From contig QXWV01000115.1 of the NCBI GenBank assembly GCA_009911195.1, forward strand, positions 32,733 through 96,732: a DNA stretch of 64,000 nt, written 5' to 3'. The stretch comes from Lachnospiraceae bacterium (GTDB lineage: Bacteria; Bacillota; Clostridia; Lachnospirales; Lachnospiraceae). Below are positions 8,754 to 19,100 of this stretch, piece by piece; within the stretch, counting starts at the first letter, position 1; the number at the start of each line of letters is the position of its first letter. The translations under genes and the position numbers were made by a program. The notes below the pieces were generated by a model. The model made no database searches and had not been told where the DNA came from. It worked only from the letters and a program-made list of their open reading frames with translations.

Positions 8754-9077
8754 ATGGCGAAATTTTATGGAGCAATCGGCTACGCTAAAACGGTGGAAAC
8801 AAAACCGGGTGTATGGAGACCGAAGATAATCGAGAAGCAGTACTTCGGAGATTTGACGCGGAATACGCGTCGGTATGAATCTTCCGGGCAGGTCAATGAC
8901 AATCTCAATATCGCAAATGAGATTAGCATCGTAGCCGATCCATATGCCAGGCAGAATTTCCACTCCATGCGGTATGTTGAATTCATGGGGGCAAAGTGGA
9001 AGATCACGAGTGTGGAAGTCCAGTATCCCCGGCTGATACTGACGATAGGGGGTGTGTATAACGATGGCGAAACCTAG
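8754..9077 (+). CDS. Head closure / head-tail joining protein
   Basis: This is a 107-residue, beta-rich protein directly downstream of the capsid gene, where the head-completion protein is normally found. The sequence includes a conserved-looking QYFGDLTRNTRRY segment and ends overlapping the next gene by 14 bases. It uses the shared GGAGGAGAAAATTCAAAATG leader. Family assignment is by position and size; no catalytic function is expected. Confidence 0.6.
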   Translation: MAKFYGAIGYAKTVETKPGVWRPKIIEKQYFGDLTRNTRRYESSGQVNDNLNIANEISIVADPYARQNFHSMRYVEFMGAKWKITSVEVQYPRLILTIGGVYNDGET

Positions 9078-9372
9078 AGAAGCATTGCAGACTCTGTTTG
9101 AGAAACTTCTTGGAAGCCGCAACGTATATTTCCAGCTCCCTGAGTCGGTCAAGCTGAACTATCCGTGCATTGTTTATGAACGGAGCGGTATTCGTATCGA
9201 TTCGGCAAACAACAAAGCGTATCTGAAGCACAATCAGTATACAGTCACATACATTGACGAAGACCCGGATTCGGAGATTCCTGATAAGCTGTTGGAACTG
9301 GGATATTGCAGATTTAATACTCATTTTACGGCGGATAATCTCAATCACGATGTCTTCACACTATATTTTTAA
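9064..9372 (+). CDS. Tail terminator / head-tail connector protein
   Basis: This is a 102-residue protein (MAKPREALQTLFEKLLGS) with the alternating strand/helix pattern of tail terminator proteins, including LNYPCIVYERSG and a central QYTVTYIDEDPDSEIPDKL segment. ATG 9064 is preferred over GTG 9052 because of the family-like N-terminus. The AGGGGG upstream overlaps the end of the previous gene. It sits immediately before the major tail protein, its usual partner. Confidence 0.65.
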   Translation: MAKPREALQTLFEKLLGSRNVYFQLPESVKLNYPCIVYERSGIRIDSANNKAYLKHNQYTVTYIDEDPDSEIPDKLLELGYCRFNTHFTADNLNHDVFTLYF

Positions 9373-9386
9373 GGAGGTAGTAATTC

Positions 9387-10202
9387 ATGAGTAGAATTAA
9401 GTGGGACGAAGTCGGTAAGCGTCTCTATGAAACTGGCGTGGATCATGGCGTTCTTTACCCCGCCGTAAAGGCATCTTATCCGAAAGGCGTAGCCTGGGAC
9501 GGTCTGATTAACGTAAATGAGAGCCCTTCGGGAGCAGAATCGACACCGCAGTATGCGGATAACATTGAATATCTGAATCTGGTTTCCGCAGAGAAGTTTG
9601 CGGCGACCATCGAGGCATACTTCTCTCCCGTGGAATTTGATGAATGCGATGGTTCGGCGGAAGCGGCTCCCGGAGTAATCGTTGGCCAGCAGACAAGGAA
9701 ACCGTTCGGTCTGTCCTATCGAAGCCTGATTGGCAACGATGTAGATGATACGGACCACGGTTATAAGATCCATCTGGTGTACAACGGAAAAGCGGCTCCG
9801 TCGGAGAGAGCCCGCAATACCGTGAATGAGAGCCCGGAGGCTGTTCAGCTCAGTTGGTCGGTATCTACCACACCGGTGGTAATTAACATAATCAATCCGA
9901 AGACTGGAAAAGTCTACAAACCGGCGGCGCATTTACAGATTGATTCCACAAGGACCGATCCGGAGAAGCTGGCGGCATTTGAGGAGATTCTTTACGGTAA
10001 AGATGGGGAGTTTACTGCAACTACCGATACTGATTTCAGCTCTGGAAAGAAATATTATGAGCTGGTGGACGGCGAGTACGTGAAGACTGCTGACCAGACT
10101 TTCGATGCCTCTAAGACCTATTACGAGGCAACAGTGGAGCCTGTCGATGCAAGACTGCCTTTACCGGACGAAGTGATCAAGTTCTTCAATGAAGCGGGTT
10201 AA
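9387..10202 (+). CDS. Major tail (tube) protein
   Basis: This is a 271-residue tail tube subunit. The N-terminus (WDEVGKRLYETGVDHGVLYP) and the central VGQQTRKPFGLSYRSLIGND match phi13/TP901-type tube proteins. Near the C-terminus are two imperfect repeats built on FSSGKKYYE and FDASKTYYE (about residues 215-250), a module often added to the outside of tail tubes. The start follows AAGGAGGTAGTAATTC. A strong terminator follows the gene. Confidence 0.88.
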   Translation: MSRIKWDEVGKRLYETGVDHGVLYPAVKASYPKGVAWDGLINVNESPSGAESTPQYADNIEYLNLVSAEKFAATIEAYFSPVEFDECDGSAEAAPGVIVGQQTRKPFGLSYRSLIGNDVDDTDHGYKIHLVYNGKAAPSERARNTVNESPEAVQLSWSVSTTPVVINIINPKTGKVYKPAAHLQIDSTRTDPEKLAAFEEILYGKDGEFTATTDTDFSSGKKYYELVDGEYVKTADQTFDASKTYYEATVEPVDARLPLPDEVIKFFNEAG

Positions 10203-10238
10203 GCCCAAAACAACAATTTAATAACAGAACATGTATAG

Positions 10239-10280
10239 CGGGGCTGCTTTCAGACGAATGAATTGCGGCTCCGTTTTTTT
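10239..10280 (+). terminator. Intrinsic terminator after the major tail protein
   Basis: A nine-pair stem (239-247 with 265-273 of this kilobase; two G-U pairs) encloses a 17-base loop and is followed by seven T. It would limit readthrough from capsid and tail tube genes into the low-copy tail assembly genes. Confidence 0.8.
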
Positions 10281-10306
10281 ATGCAAATCGAAAGGAGAAA
10301 GAAATC

Positions 10307-10741
10307 ATGTTAAAGAAAACACAGACCTATACTGACTTCGATGGAAACGAGAGAACTGAGGATTTTTACTTCAATCTGACAGAGGCTGAACTGACGGAGT
10401 TGGAGTATTCCATGAATGGCGGATTATCCCAGTTACTGGAGAAGATCATCAAAGAGGATGATCAGAAACAGATCATTGAGTATTTCAAGAAGATTGTGAT
10501 TATGGCTTATGGCGTAAAGAGCCTGGATGGCAGGCAGTTCATCAAGAACGACAGTGTTCGCGAGGAATTTGCCTCTACGGTTGCTTACTCTGACATTTTC
10601 ATGGAGCTGGCACACGATGCAAACAAGGCGGCCGAGTTCGTCAACGGCATTATACCCAAGACAAAGGCCAAGAATGGACAGAATATTACCGCTCTTCCCG
10701 GCCAGCCCCCCATCACAAGGGTTACTCCGCCTACCGCTTAA
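10307..10741 (+). CDS. Tail assembly chaperone (gpG-like)
   Basis: This is a 144-residue protein with the start signature of tail chaperones: a short beta segment (TYTDFDGNERTEDFYFNLT), then EAELTELEYS and a helical core (FKKIVIMAYGVKSLDGRQFIKND). The C-terminal 30 residues are Pro/Thr-rich. Such chaperones coat the tape measure during tail growth. AAAGGAGAAAG precedes the ATG. A downstream partner gene has its own start, so no lambda-type frameshift is needed. Confidence 0.82.
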   Translation: MLKKTQTYTDFDGNERTEDFYFNLTEAELTELEYSMNGGLSQLLEKIIKEDDQKQIIEYFKKIVIMAYGVKSLDGRQFIKNDSVREEFASTVAYSDIFMELAHDANKAAEFVNGIIPKTKAKNGQNITALPGQPPITRVTPPTA

Positions 10742-10767
10742 ATCTATGAAAGAGGGAGATTGGAGAA

Positions 10768-11322
10768 ATGCTTAAAATCACGATACCCGGTCAGGAATTC
10801 TGGGATGAGGAAAAAGAAGTATTCGTCAATACAAAAGGCGCAACTCTGCAGTTAGAGCATTCCCTGGTCTCCCTTTCAAAATGGGAATCCAAATGGCATA
10901 AACCGTTTCTCGGAAATGGAGATAAAACGGTGGAAGAGACAGTGGACTATATACGCTGTATGACATTGACACAGAATGTCAATCCGTCGGTCTATGACTT
11001 TATTACCAACGAAATAATCGGACAGGTTTCCGACTACATTGACGATTCGATGACGGCTACGTGGTTCTCGAAAGAGGACAAGGGTTCTCCAAATAGGGAA
11101 GTCATTACGGCGGAGATTATTTATTACTGGATGATTGCGCTTAACATCCCATTTGAATGCCAGAAATGGCACTTGAACAGGCTTTTGACCCTGATAAGAG
11201 TCTGCAATGTGAAAAATGCACCGCCGGAGAAGCTCTCCAAGAACGAGATTGCCAAAAGGAATGCGGCAATAAATGCCGCCAGAAGGAAAGCGCATAAAGC
11301 AAAAGGAGGAAATAGGCTATGA
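10768..11322 (+). CDS. Second tail assembly chaperone-like protein (Gp15-type)
   Basis: This is a 184-residue protein following the gpG-like gene. It contains LEHSLVSLSKWESKWHKPFL and WMIALNIPFECQKWHLNRLLTLIRVC, a pattern typical of the second tail chaperone in Firmicute siphophages. The C-terminus is strongly basic (AARRKAHKAKGGNRL). It overlaps the lysin gene by four bases (ATGA). Confidence 0.65.
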   Translation: MLKITIPGQEFWDEEKEVFVNTKGATLQLEHSLVSLSKWESKWHKPFLGNGDKTVEETVDYIRCMTLTQNVNPSVYDFITNEIIGQVSDYIDDSMTATWFSKEDKGSPNREVITAEIIYYWMIALNIPFECQKWHLNRLLTLIRVCNVKNAPPEKLSKNEIAKRNAAINAARRKAHKAKGGNRL

Positions 11323-12749
11323 AATTGGTGGAATCTATTTTAAGCCAGAATCCCTGCTATACGGCAGGAAAGAAGATTAAAGTAATGGGCTTGATGCTTC
11401 ATTCCGTAGGTTGTCCACAGCCCAAAGCATCGGCCTTTGTCAACAGCTGGAACAGCCCGTCGCACAGCAATTCGTGTGTTCACGGATTTATCGATGGAAA
11501 TGACGGCACAGTATATCAGACACTTCCGTGGGAACACAGAGGATGGCACTGTGCAAGCGGATCAAAAGGCAGCGGAAACAACACTCACATCGGGATCGAG
11601 ATGTGTGAACCCGCCTGTATCAAGTATACGAGTGGTGCGAGCTTCACCTGCTCTGATATGGATGCTGCAAAGACGGTGGTCAAGAGGACTTATGAGTCTG
11701 CAGTGGAACTGTTCGCTATGCTCTGTAAGAAGTTTGAGCTTGACCCTTTGGCAGATGGGGTGGTGATTTCACATAAGGAAGGTCATGACCGTGGGATTGC
11801 CTCGAATCATGGAGACCCGGAACATTTATGGTCCCAGCTTGGCATGGGCTATACAATGGACGGGTTTCGGCGGGATGTCAAAATGGTTATGGATGCTTCA
11901 GTTTCTGAATCCATAGCAGAAGAATTGGTTGTGGAGAAAAAGACTGAGAGCACGGATGTGGTTGAAGCCGAAAGTAAAGAGAAAGCGATCTGGGATTTTC
12001 TGACCATCGAATGCGGTCTTAACTCTTTTGCAGCGGCAGGTGTAATGGGAAATCTGTATGCAGAAAGTGGATTGAGACCTGATAATCTTCAGAACAGTTT
12101 TGAGAAGAAGCTGGACATGGATGATGCGGCTTATACTGCGGCAGTGGATTCCGGAGCATACAACAAGAATGCGTTTATAAATGACAAGGCTGGCTATGGA
12201 TTGGCGCAGTGGACATATTGGAGCCGGAAGCAGGCTTTGTATGAATACGCAAAGACAATCGGTGTGTCCATTGCTGATATGCACATGCAGCTCTCATTTT
12301 TCTGGAAAGAAGTGATGCAAAAAGCGCCGTTTCTTAAAAAGCTTCAAAATGCGGGTTCTGTTCTTGAAGCATCCAATGTTGTCCTGCATGATTATGAGCG
12401 TCCGGCGGATCAGTCTGAAACAATGGAAAAGAAACGGGCGGAATACGGACAGACATTTTTTGACCTGTTTGCCAAGGAAAAACAATCGGAGGTATCCGGG
12501 AATAATAATGAAACGTTCAAAGAGGTACTGGCAAAGCCCTTTTTGGTAAGGGTGAATACTTCGTATCTGAACATCAGGAAAAAGCCGGGAACCAACTACG
12601 CCAAGACCGGGAAGTATACAGGGATTGGAGTATTTACGATTGTGGAGGTACAGCCCGGCGAGGGCTCGGATTCTGGATGGGGGCTTTTGAAGTCCTATGC
12701 GGATGACAGGGACGGATGGATTTCTTTGGATATTACAGAAAGGGTGTAA
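11319..12749 (+). CDS. Phage lysin: amidase + tail-type lysozyme + SH3
   Basis: This is a 476-residue peptidoglycan hydrolase with three domains. Residues 1-185 are an N-acetylmuramoyl-L-alanine amidase (Amidase_2) with GLMLHSVG, THIGIEMCEP and ISHKEGHDRG as zinc/catalytic segments. Residues 220-380 resemble phage tail lysozyme (NSFAAAGVMGNLYAESGLRP, GYGLAQWTYWSRK). Residues 405-476 are a bacterial SH3 domain (VNTSYLNIRKKPG). No signal peptide is present, so release depends on the holin 15 kb downstream. Its place inside the tail module is unusual; it could act as virion-associated lysin as well as endolysin. Confidence 0.88.
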   Translation: MKLVESILSQNPCYTAGKKIKVMGLMLHSVGCPQPKASAFVNSWNSPSHSNSCVHGFIDGNDGTVYQTLPWEHRGWHCASGSKGSGNNTHIGIEMCEPACIKYTSGASFTCSDMDAAKTVVKRTYESAVELFAMLCKKFELDPLADGVVISHKEGHDRGIASNHGDPEHLWSQLGMGYTMDGFRRDVKMVMDASVSESIAEELVVEKKTESTDVVEAESKEKAIWDFLTIECGLNSFAAAGVMGNLYAESGLRPDNLQNSFEKKLDMDDAAYTAAVDSGAYNKNAFINDKAGYGLAQWTYWSRKQALYEYAKTIGVSIADMHMQLSFFWKEVMQKAPFLKKLQNAGSVLEASNVVLHDYERPADQSETMEKKRAEYGQTFFDLFAKEKQSEVSGNNNETFKEVLAKPFLVRVNTSYLNIRKKPGTNYAKTGKYTGIGVFTIVEVQPGEGSDSGWGLLKSYADDRDGWISLDITERV

Positions 12750-12752
12750 ATT

Positions 12753-13136
12753 ATGAGCGGCATAACGTTCCGGCATAAAGGCGACTTCTCCAAAACGGAG
12801 AAGTTTTTTAATTCTCTTTTGAAGTTGGATTATCTCAACGTGCTGGAGCGTTATGGGCAGGCGGGGGTTGCGGCTCTCGTCGCTGCAACGCCAAAGGACA
12901 GCGGTTTGACAGCAGCTTCCTGGGATTACGAGATAACCCATAACGGGAAAGAAACAACTATTGCGTTCACCAATTCCAATGTGAGCAACGGGGTGAATAT
13001 CGCAATTATTTTACAGTATGGGCATGGAACAAAAGGCGGCGGATACGTGGCGGGAAGAGATTACATCAATCCAGCCATACAGCCAATTTTCGATAAGATG
13101 GCAAATGAAGCTTGGAGGGAGGTAACGAATCTATGA
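12753..13136 (+). CDS. HK97 gp10-family head-tail protein
   Basis: This is a 127-residue protein with the gp10-type features AALVAATPKDSGLTAASWDYEI, IILQYGHGTKGGGYV and RDYINPA. These proteins are usually head-tail connectors encoded near the portal-capsid block. Here the gene is between the lysin and the tape measure, suggesting gene shuffling. Its stop overlaps the tape measure start (ATGA). Confidence 0.78.
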   Translation: MSGITFRHKGDFSKTEKFFNSLLKLDYLNVLERYGQAGVAALVAATPKDSGLTAASWDYEITHNGKETTIAFTNSNVSNGVNIAIILQYGHGTKGGGYVAGRDYINPAIQPIFDKMANEAWREVTNL

Positions 13137-16100
13137 GTAAGTCTGTAGAAAAACGCATTGTCGAGATGCGGTTTGACAATCAGCAGTTCGAGAAGGGCGT
13201 ACAGACTACTATGGGTACGCTTGACAAGCTTAAACATTCCCTGAAACTCGATGGAGCGACAAAAGGTCTTGAAGATATCGATAAAGCGGCAAAAGGGATT
13301 AACATATCAGGGCTGAGTAGTGCGGTAGAAACTGTTAAGAGCAGGTTTTCGGCACTTGAAGTGGTGGCAATCACAGCATTGGCGAACATCACGAATTCAG
13401 TGGTCAATGCCGGAAAGAAACTCGTTGATTCGTTTACGATGGAGCCGATTCAGCAGGGGTTTGCAGAGTACGAACTCAAAATGGGATCCGTGCAGACCAT
13501 CATGGCGAGCACGGGAGCAGATATCAAGACAGTCAATGGATACCTTGAAGAATTAAATACATATTCGGATAAAACCATTTATTCGTTTGCTGATATGACT
13601 TCAAGCATTGGTAAATTTACAAATGCAGGCGTTTCTCTGGATGATGCAGTAAAGGCGATCAAGGGTATCAGCAATGAGGCGGCGGTTTCAGGAGCAAACG
13701 CAAACGAAGCATCCAGGGCTATGTATAACTTCGCTCAGGCATTGTCTTCAGGAGCAGTAAAACTGATAGACTGGAAGTCCATTGAAAACGCCAATATGGC
13801 CACTGTAGAGTTCAAACAGTCATTGCTGGATACGGCTCTCGCAATGGGAACAGTCGTCAAAGTCGGCGATAAATATCAGTCGACAACAACAGATGCACAG
13901 GGAAAGATATCTGACTTGTTTACAGCAACGAGTATGTTTAACGATTCTCTTTCCTCGCAATGGATGACTACAGATGTTCTTGTGCAGACATTGGGTAATT
14001 ATGCAACTGATGTGCGGGAAATGACCTCCGCCGAGAAGAAGGCATATGAGGAAAAACTCCGAGGCATCGGATACACCGAAGAGCAGATCAAGGCTATCGA
14101 AGAACTTGGGCAGAAAGCGTATGACTCGGCGCAGGATGTAAAAACGTTCAGCCAGTTGATGGATACGCTCAAAGAAGCAGCAGGTTCCGGATGGGCACAG
14201 ACATTTGAGATTTTATTTGGCGATCTGGAAGAGGCAAAAGTTTTATGGACCGCTGTAAGTCAAGTTGTAGGTGGGTTTATTGACCAATCGTCAAAAGCCA
14301 GAAATGACATGCTCCAGGGTTGGAAAGATTTGGGCGGGAGACAAGCCCTCATTGAGTCCGTTCAAAATGCATTCAGTGGTCTGATGAGCGTGGTTAAGCC
14401 GGTTGGAGAGGCGTTTCGTGAAATTTTCCCAGCAACTACATCGGAACAGCTTATGAACCTGACTAAAGGTTTAAAAGAGTTTACATCGCATTTGAAACTG
14501 AGCGATAAAGATTCCCAAAACCTAAAGAATACTTTCAAGGGTCTGTTCGCAGTTTTGGATCTTGTGAAACAGGGAATTGGTGCGCTCGTTAAAGCAGTGT
14601 TCCCGATGACAAAAGGGCTTGGGAGTCTCGGATCTGGGGTTTTGAGCGTAACCGGGAAAATCGGGGAATGGCTTGTATCTCTGGACCAGGCAGCAAAGAA
14701 GAGCGATGTTTTTAACCAGGCAATACAGAAATTCCATGATAAAGTCAGCCCGATCTTCAAATCGATAAAAGGGCATATCGACGGCGCTGTTGTGGCAATC
14801 AAGAAATTTGCAGAAACGCATTTCAATGTTCCGGACACATCTGGACTTATGAGCGTGGCAGATAAGCTGAAAGCAAGAATTGAACCGCTCAAAAAAATAG
14901 GTGAAGTCGCAAAGGAAGCGATGGGAAAATTGGTTGATGCATTCAAGGCATCTGCTCCTGTCCTGGCGAATCTGGGTGGAATCATTGTCGATGCTCTCGG
15001 AAAAGTAATTGACGGAATCATGAAAGCATTGCGAGGCGAAGGATTTGATTCGCTAATTGACCTGTTGAACGGTGGTATTGTCACTGGTATTGGTGTAGGC
15101 ATCATGAAGTTCATCAAGAACCTTACCGGATTGGAAAGCACTGCAGACGATGCTATTGGCGGGTTTGCTGGAATTATAGAGGGATTCAAGGGCGCTATCA
15201 ACGGAGCAAAAGAAACCCTTGCAGATTTCCAGGCAAGTCTGAAAGCGGATATACTGATGAAGATTGCCGGTTCTATTGCGGTTCTTGCCGGTTCACTTTT
15301 GGTGCTGTCGCTGATCGATTCGGATAAACTGGGAGGGGCATTAGCTTCTATCAGCATCCTCTTTGCCGAACTGGCCGCATCTATGGCGTTGTTTGATAAA
15401 ACATTGAGCGGGCAGAAAGGTCTGAATAAGTTTGGGATGGCGATGATTGAAATGTCAGCCGCTATTCTTGTGCTTGCCTCAGCTCTTAAGAAGATTGCGA
15501 GTATCGATTCGGATAAGTTGGCCGGCGCTCTTGTCGGTATAACGGTCCTGATCGGAGAGATGGTGGCGGCTTCCCTGGCACTTTCAAAATGGGGTGGGAA
15601 GATAAAGACAAGTGCGGTATCAATGATTCTGTTCGCCGAAGCCATCAATATTCTGGCAAATGCTGTCGGGAAACTGGGGGCACTTGATACGGATAAGCTG
15701 ACAAAAGGGCTTGTTGGTGTCGGTGTACTCATGGCGGAGTTAGCGGCATTCATGGTTGCTTCAAAGTTTGGAAATTTCAAAGCGACACAGGGACTAGCAA
15801 TCATCGAATTGTCAGCGGCACTTCTGATTTTGGAGAAGTCGGTTTCCGGTTTTGGGTCAATGGACATCGAAACGATAAAGCAAGGTTTGGCTGGTGTCGG
15901 CGTTGTTCTTGCGGAAGTGGCCGGATTTTCGGTAATCGCTGGAAAAGCGAAAAATATTCTTTCCAGTGCAACGGCTTTGACTGTTATCGGAGCAGCCATG
16001 TTGATATTTGGGAAAGCGATTAAAGATATCGGGTCACTGTCCATTGAAACGATTGGAAAAGGATTGATCGGAATTGGCGGTGCGTTGGCTGCCGTAGCAA

Positions 16101-19100
16101 TAGCTGTAAATCTTATGCCAAAGAATATGGTCGGCATTGGGCTCGGATTGGTCGAAGTAGCAGCAGCACTTAAAATCATCGGTAGTGTCATCCAGGATGC
16201 CGGCGGGATGAAATGGGAAGAAATCGGAAAGGGCATGGTTGTTCTCGCCGGTTCCATGACGATTCTAGCAGTAGCGCTCAATGCTATGAAAGGAACCCTT
16301 GGAGGAGCATCGGCAATGCTGGTCATGTCAGCGGCGCTTGTTGTCTTTACTCCGGTCTTGAAATCCCTTGGAGCAATGAATTTGGAAGAGATTGGAAAAG
16401 GTCTTTTGGCTCTGGCCGGAGCATTTACGGTTTTGGGTATTGCTGGGGCAGTGCTCGGGCCTATGGTTCCTGCAATTCTCGGCTTATCCGGGGCGTTAGC
16501 ATTGCTTGGTGTAGCAGTCGCGGCTTGCGGCGTTGGAATATTGGCATTCTCAGCGGGGCTGGCTTCCCTAGCGGTTTCCGGTGTGGCTGGAGTAACGGCA
16601 TTGGTAGCGGCTTTGGAAATCCTGATTGTCGGGGTGTTGGGGGTTATCGCAAACAGTGCGAAAGCCATAGCCGGTGCGGTGAAAGCGATTGTTCTTGCAA
16701 TCGTAGACGTTATAGTTGAATGCGCCCCACCGATTGCGGAAGGGGTGCTTACATTGATCGAGGAGGTGCTGAAATCTCTGGCGGAGCACGGGCCAAACAT
16801 AGTGACCTATCTGATGGACTTCCTGATTGGGGTTATTAATGCGATTGCAGCAAGGCTTCCGGAACTGATTAAAGCGGCAGTGAACTTGATCGGTGCATTC
16901 TTTAGGGGCGTTGTGGACGCTCTGAAAGGGATTGATACCGCTACGCTTATGGAGGGCATCGTTGGCATTGGTCTGCTTTCGGCTATCATGCTGGCACTTT
17001 CTGCGGTGGCAGGACTGATACCAGGAGCTATGGCGGGAGTTCTTGGCATGGGTGTAGTTATTGCCGAAATGTCGCTGGTGTTGGCGGCTGTCGGAGCGCT
17101 TGCACAGCTTCCCGGATTGAAATGGCTTATTGGTGAAGGAGGGGATTTATTACAGGGCGTAGGTACAGCTATTGGAAAATTTGTCGGGGGTATTGTTGGA
17201 GGATTCCTCGGCGGTATCTCGGCACAGTTTCCTCAGATTGGTCAGGATTTGACCGATTTCATGGCCAACGCCCAGGGATTCATTGAAGGAGCAAAAAAGA
17301 TTGACCCGGCCATGCTGCAGGGAGTCAATGCTCTTGCACAAACAATCCTGCTTTTGACAGCAGCTAATATTTTGGACGGATTGACCAAATGGTTTACCGG
17401 AGGAACCAGCCTTGTGAAGTTTGGCGAGGAACTGGCAGAATTCGGACCATATTTCAAGAGATATTCTGATGAGATTGCCGGTATCAATCCGGAAGTAATA
17501 ACCGCTTCTTCTAATGCGGCGCTTGCTCTGGCTGAAATGGCATCAAAACTTCCCAATAGTGGAGGTCTTGCCGGTAAGATATTCGGAGAGAACAATCTGT
17601 CCGATTTTGGGGCAGAGTTAGAAAAGTTTGGTCCTTATATTAAAAAATATGGGGATCAGGTAAAAGGGCTGGATTCAGCTGCAGTTAAAGCTTCGGCAGA
17701 AGCAGCACAAATGATGGCTGATATGGCAGCGACACTTCCAAACTCAGGAGGGTTAGCTGCTAAAATTATGGGCGATAATACGCTCTCGGCATTCGGCGAA
17801 GAGTTGGAAAAGTTCGGACCGCACATCAGCAAGTACGCAAAAGATGTCAATGGGGTTGACCCAGCGGCAGTAAAGGCATCCGCTCAGGCGGCGCAGGTTC
17901 TATCGGATATGGCATCAACTCTGCCTAATTCTGGTGGCTTGGCGGCGCTGATCATGGGTGACAATACGATTTCGGAGTTTGGCGAGGAACTGGAAAAATT
18001 TGGCCCTCATATAGCTAAGTATGCCCAGGCTGTAGCAGGCGTACAGCCTACGGTAGTCACAGCGTCAGCCAATGCGGCGAAAGCACTTAGCGAACTGGCG
18101 AATAACCTTCCGAATACAGGAGGGCTTGTGAGCTGGTTTACTGGCGACAACGATATCGGAAAGTTCGGGCAGAGCCTGGAAAAGTTCGGGCAGTCATTTG
18201 CTGGTTATTATAATTCTATTTCCGGGATTGATACGGCGCTTCTTGGTGCTGTGATAGTGGAACTTGGTAAACTTGTGGACATGGCAAATGGTATATCTGG
18301 GGTAGATACTTCAGGAATGACTAAATTCGCAAGTGATTTAACAACCATGGGAAACAACGGCATCGATGGATTTATTCAGGCCTTTACGAATGCTAATGAG
18401 AAAGTGCAGCAGGGAGTGACTGCTTTATTGACAACAGTTACATCCACAATGCAAGCTCAGGTAGGCACTTTGACGGCATCAGGTACTACTGCGGGACAAA
18501 GTCTCGGAACCGGCTTAATCAACGGAATCAATACTCAAAAGCCGCTTGCAATATCCGCCATAAGTGGTATGTGCATGACCTTGATACAAACAACGAGGGT
18601 CGGTTTGCCAAGTGCCACATTCAACACGATTGGTCAAACAAATGTTATGCAGGGACTGATTAACGGTCTGAATGCAAAAAGAGCTCTTTTATTGAGTACG
18701 GCGAAAAACCATTGTACGGTGTTGATTCAGCAGTTCAGGACATCATTGCCGAGTGCCACATTCAACACGATTGGCCAAAATGTAATCCAGGCTATTATCA
18801 ATGGAATGAATGCTAAGAGAGAACTGTTATTGGCAACGGCAAGAAACCTTTGTGTTGCGCTGGTTGCAAAATTCAGGTCGGAATTACCAACAGCCACGTT
18901 CCAGACGCTTGGCGAAAATCTTGTCCAGGCTTTGGCTAATGGAATTAAAAGCAAGCAGAGCACATCTGAGGAAGCCGCCAAAGCAGTATGCAGCGCTACT
19001 ATGAACGCATTCAGAAACGGTCTTTCAGCCGATGAGTTAAGAGGGGTCGGAGCGAATGCTGCCCAAGGCTTGGCAGACGGAATCAGAAGCAAAATCAATG

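Noticed and set aside
7179..9152. 657-codon open frame on the - strand opposite the capsid region
   Set aside because: It crosses three + strand structural genes with clear domains and ribosome sites, and the translated product shows no recognisable domain.
14362..16800. 812-codon open frame on the - strand opposite the tape measure gene
   Set aside because: It mirrors a low-complexity Ala/Gly/Ile-rich gene whose reverse complement rarely contains stops. It has no ribosome site, and the + strand frame is clearly the tape measure.
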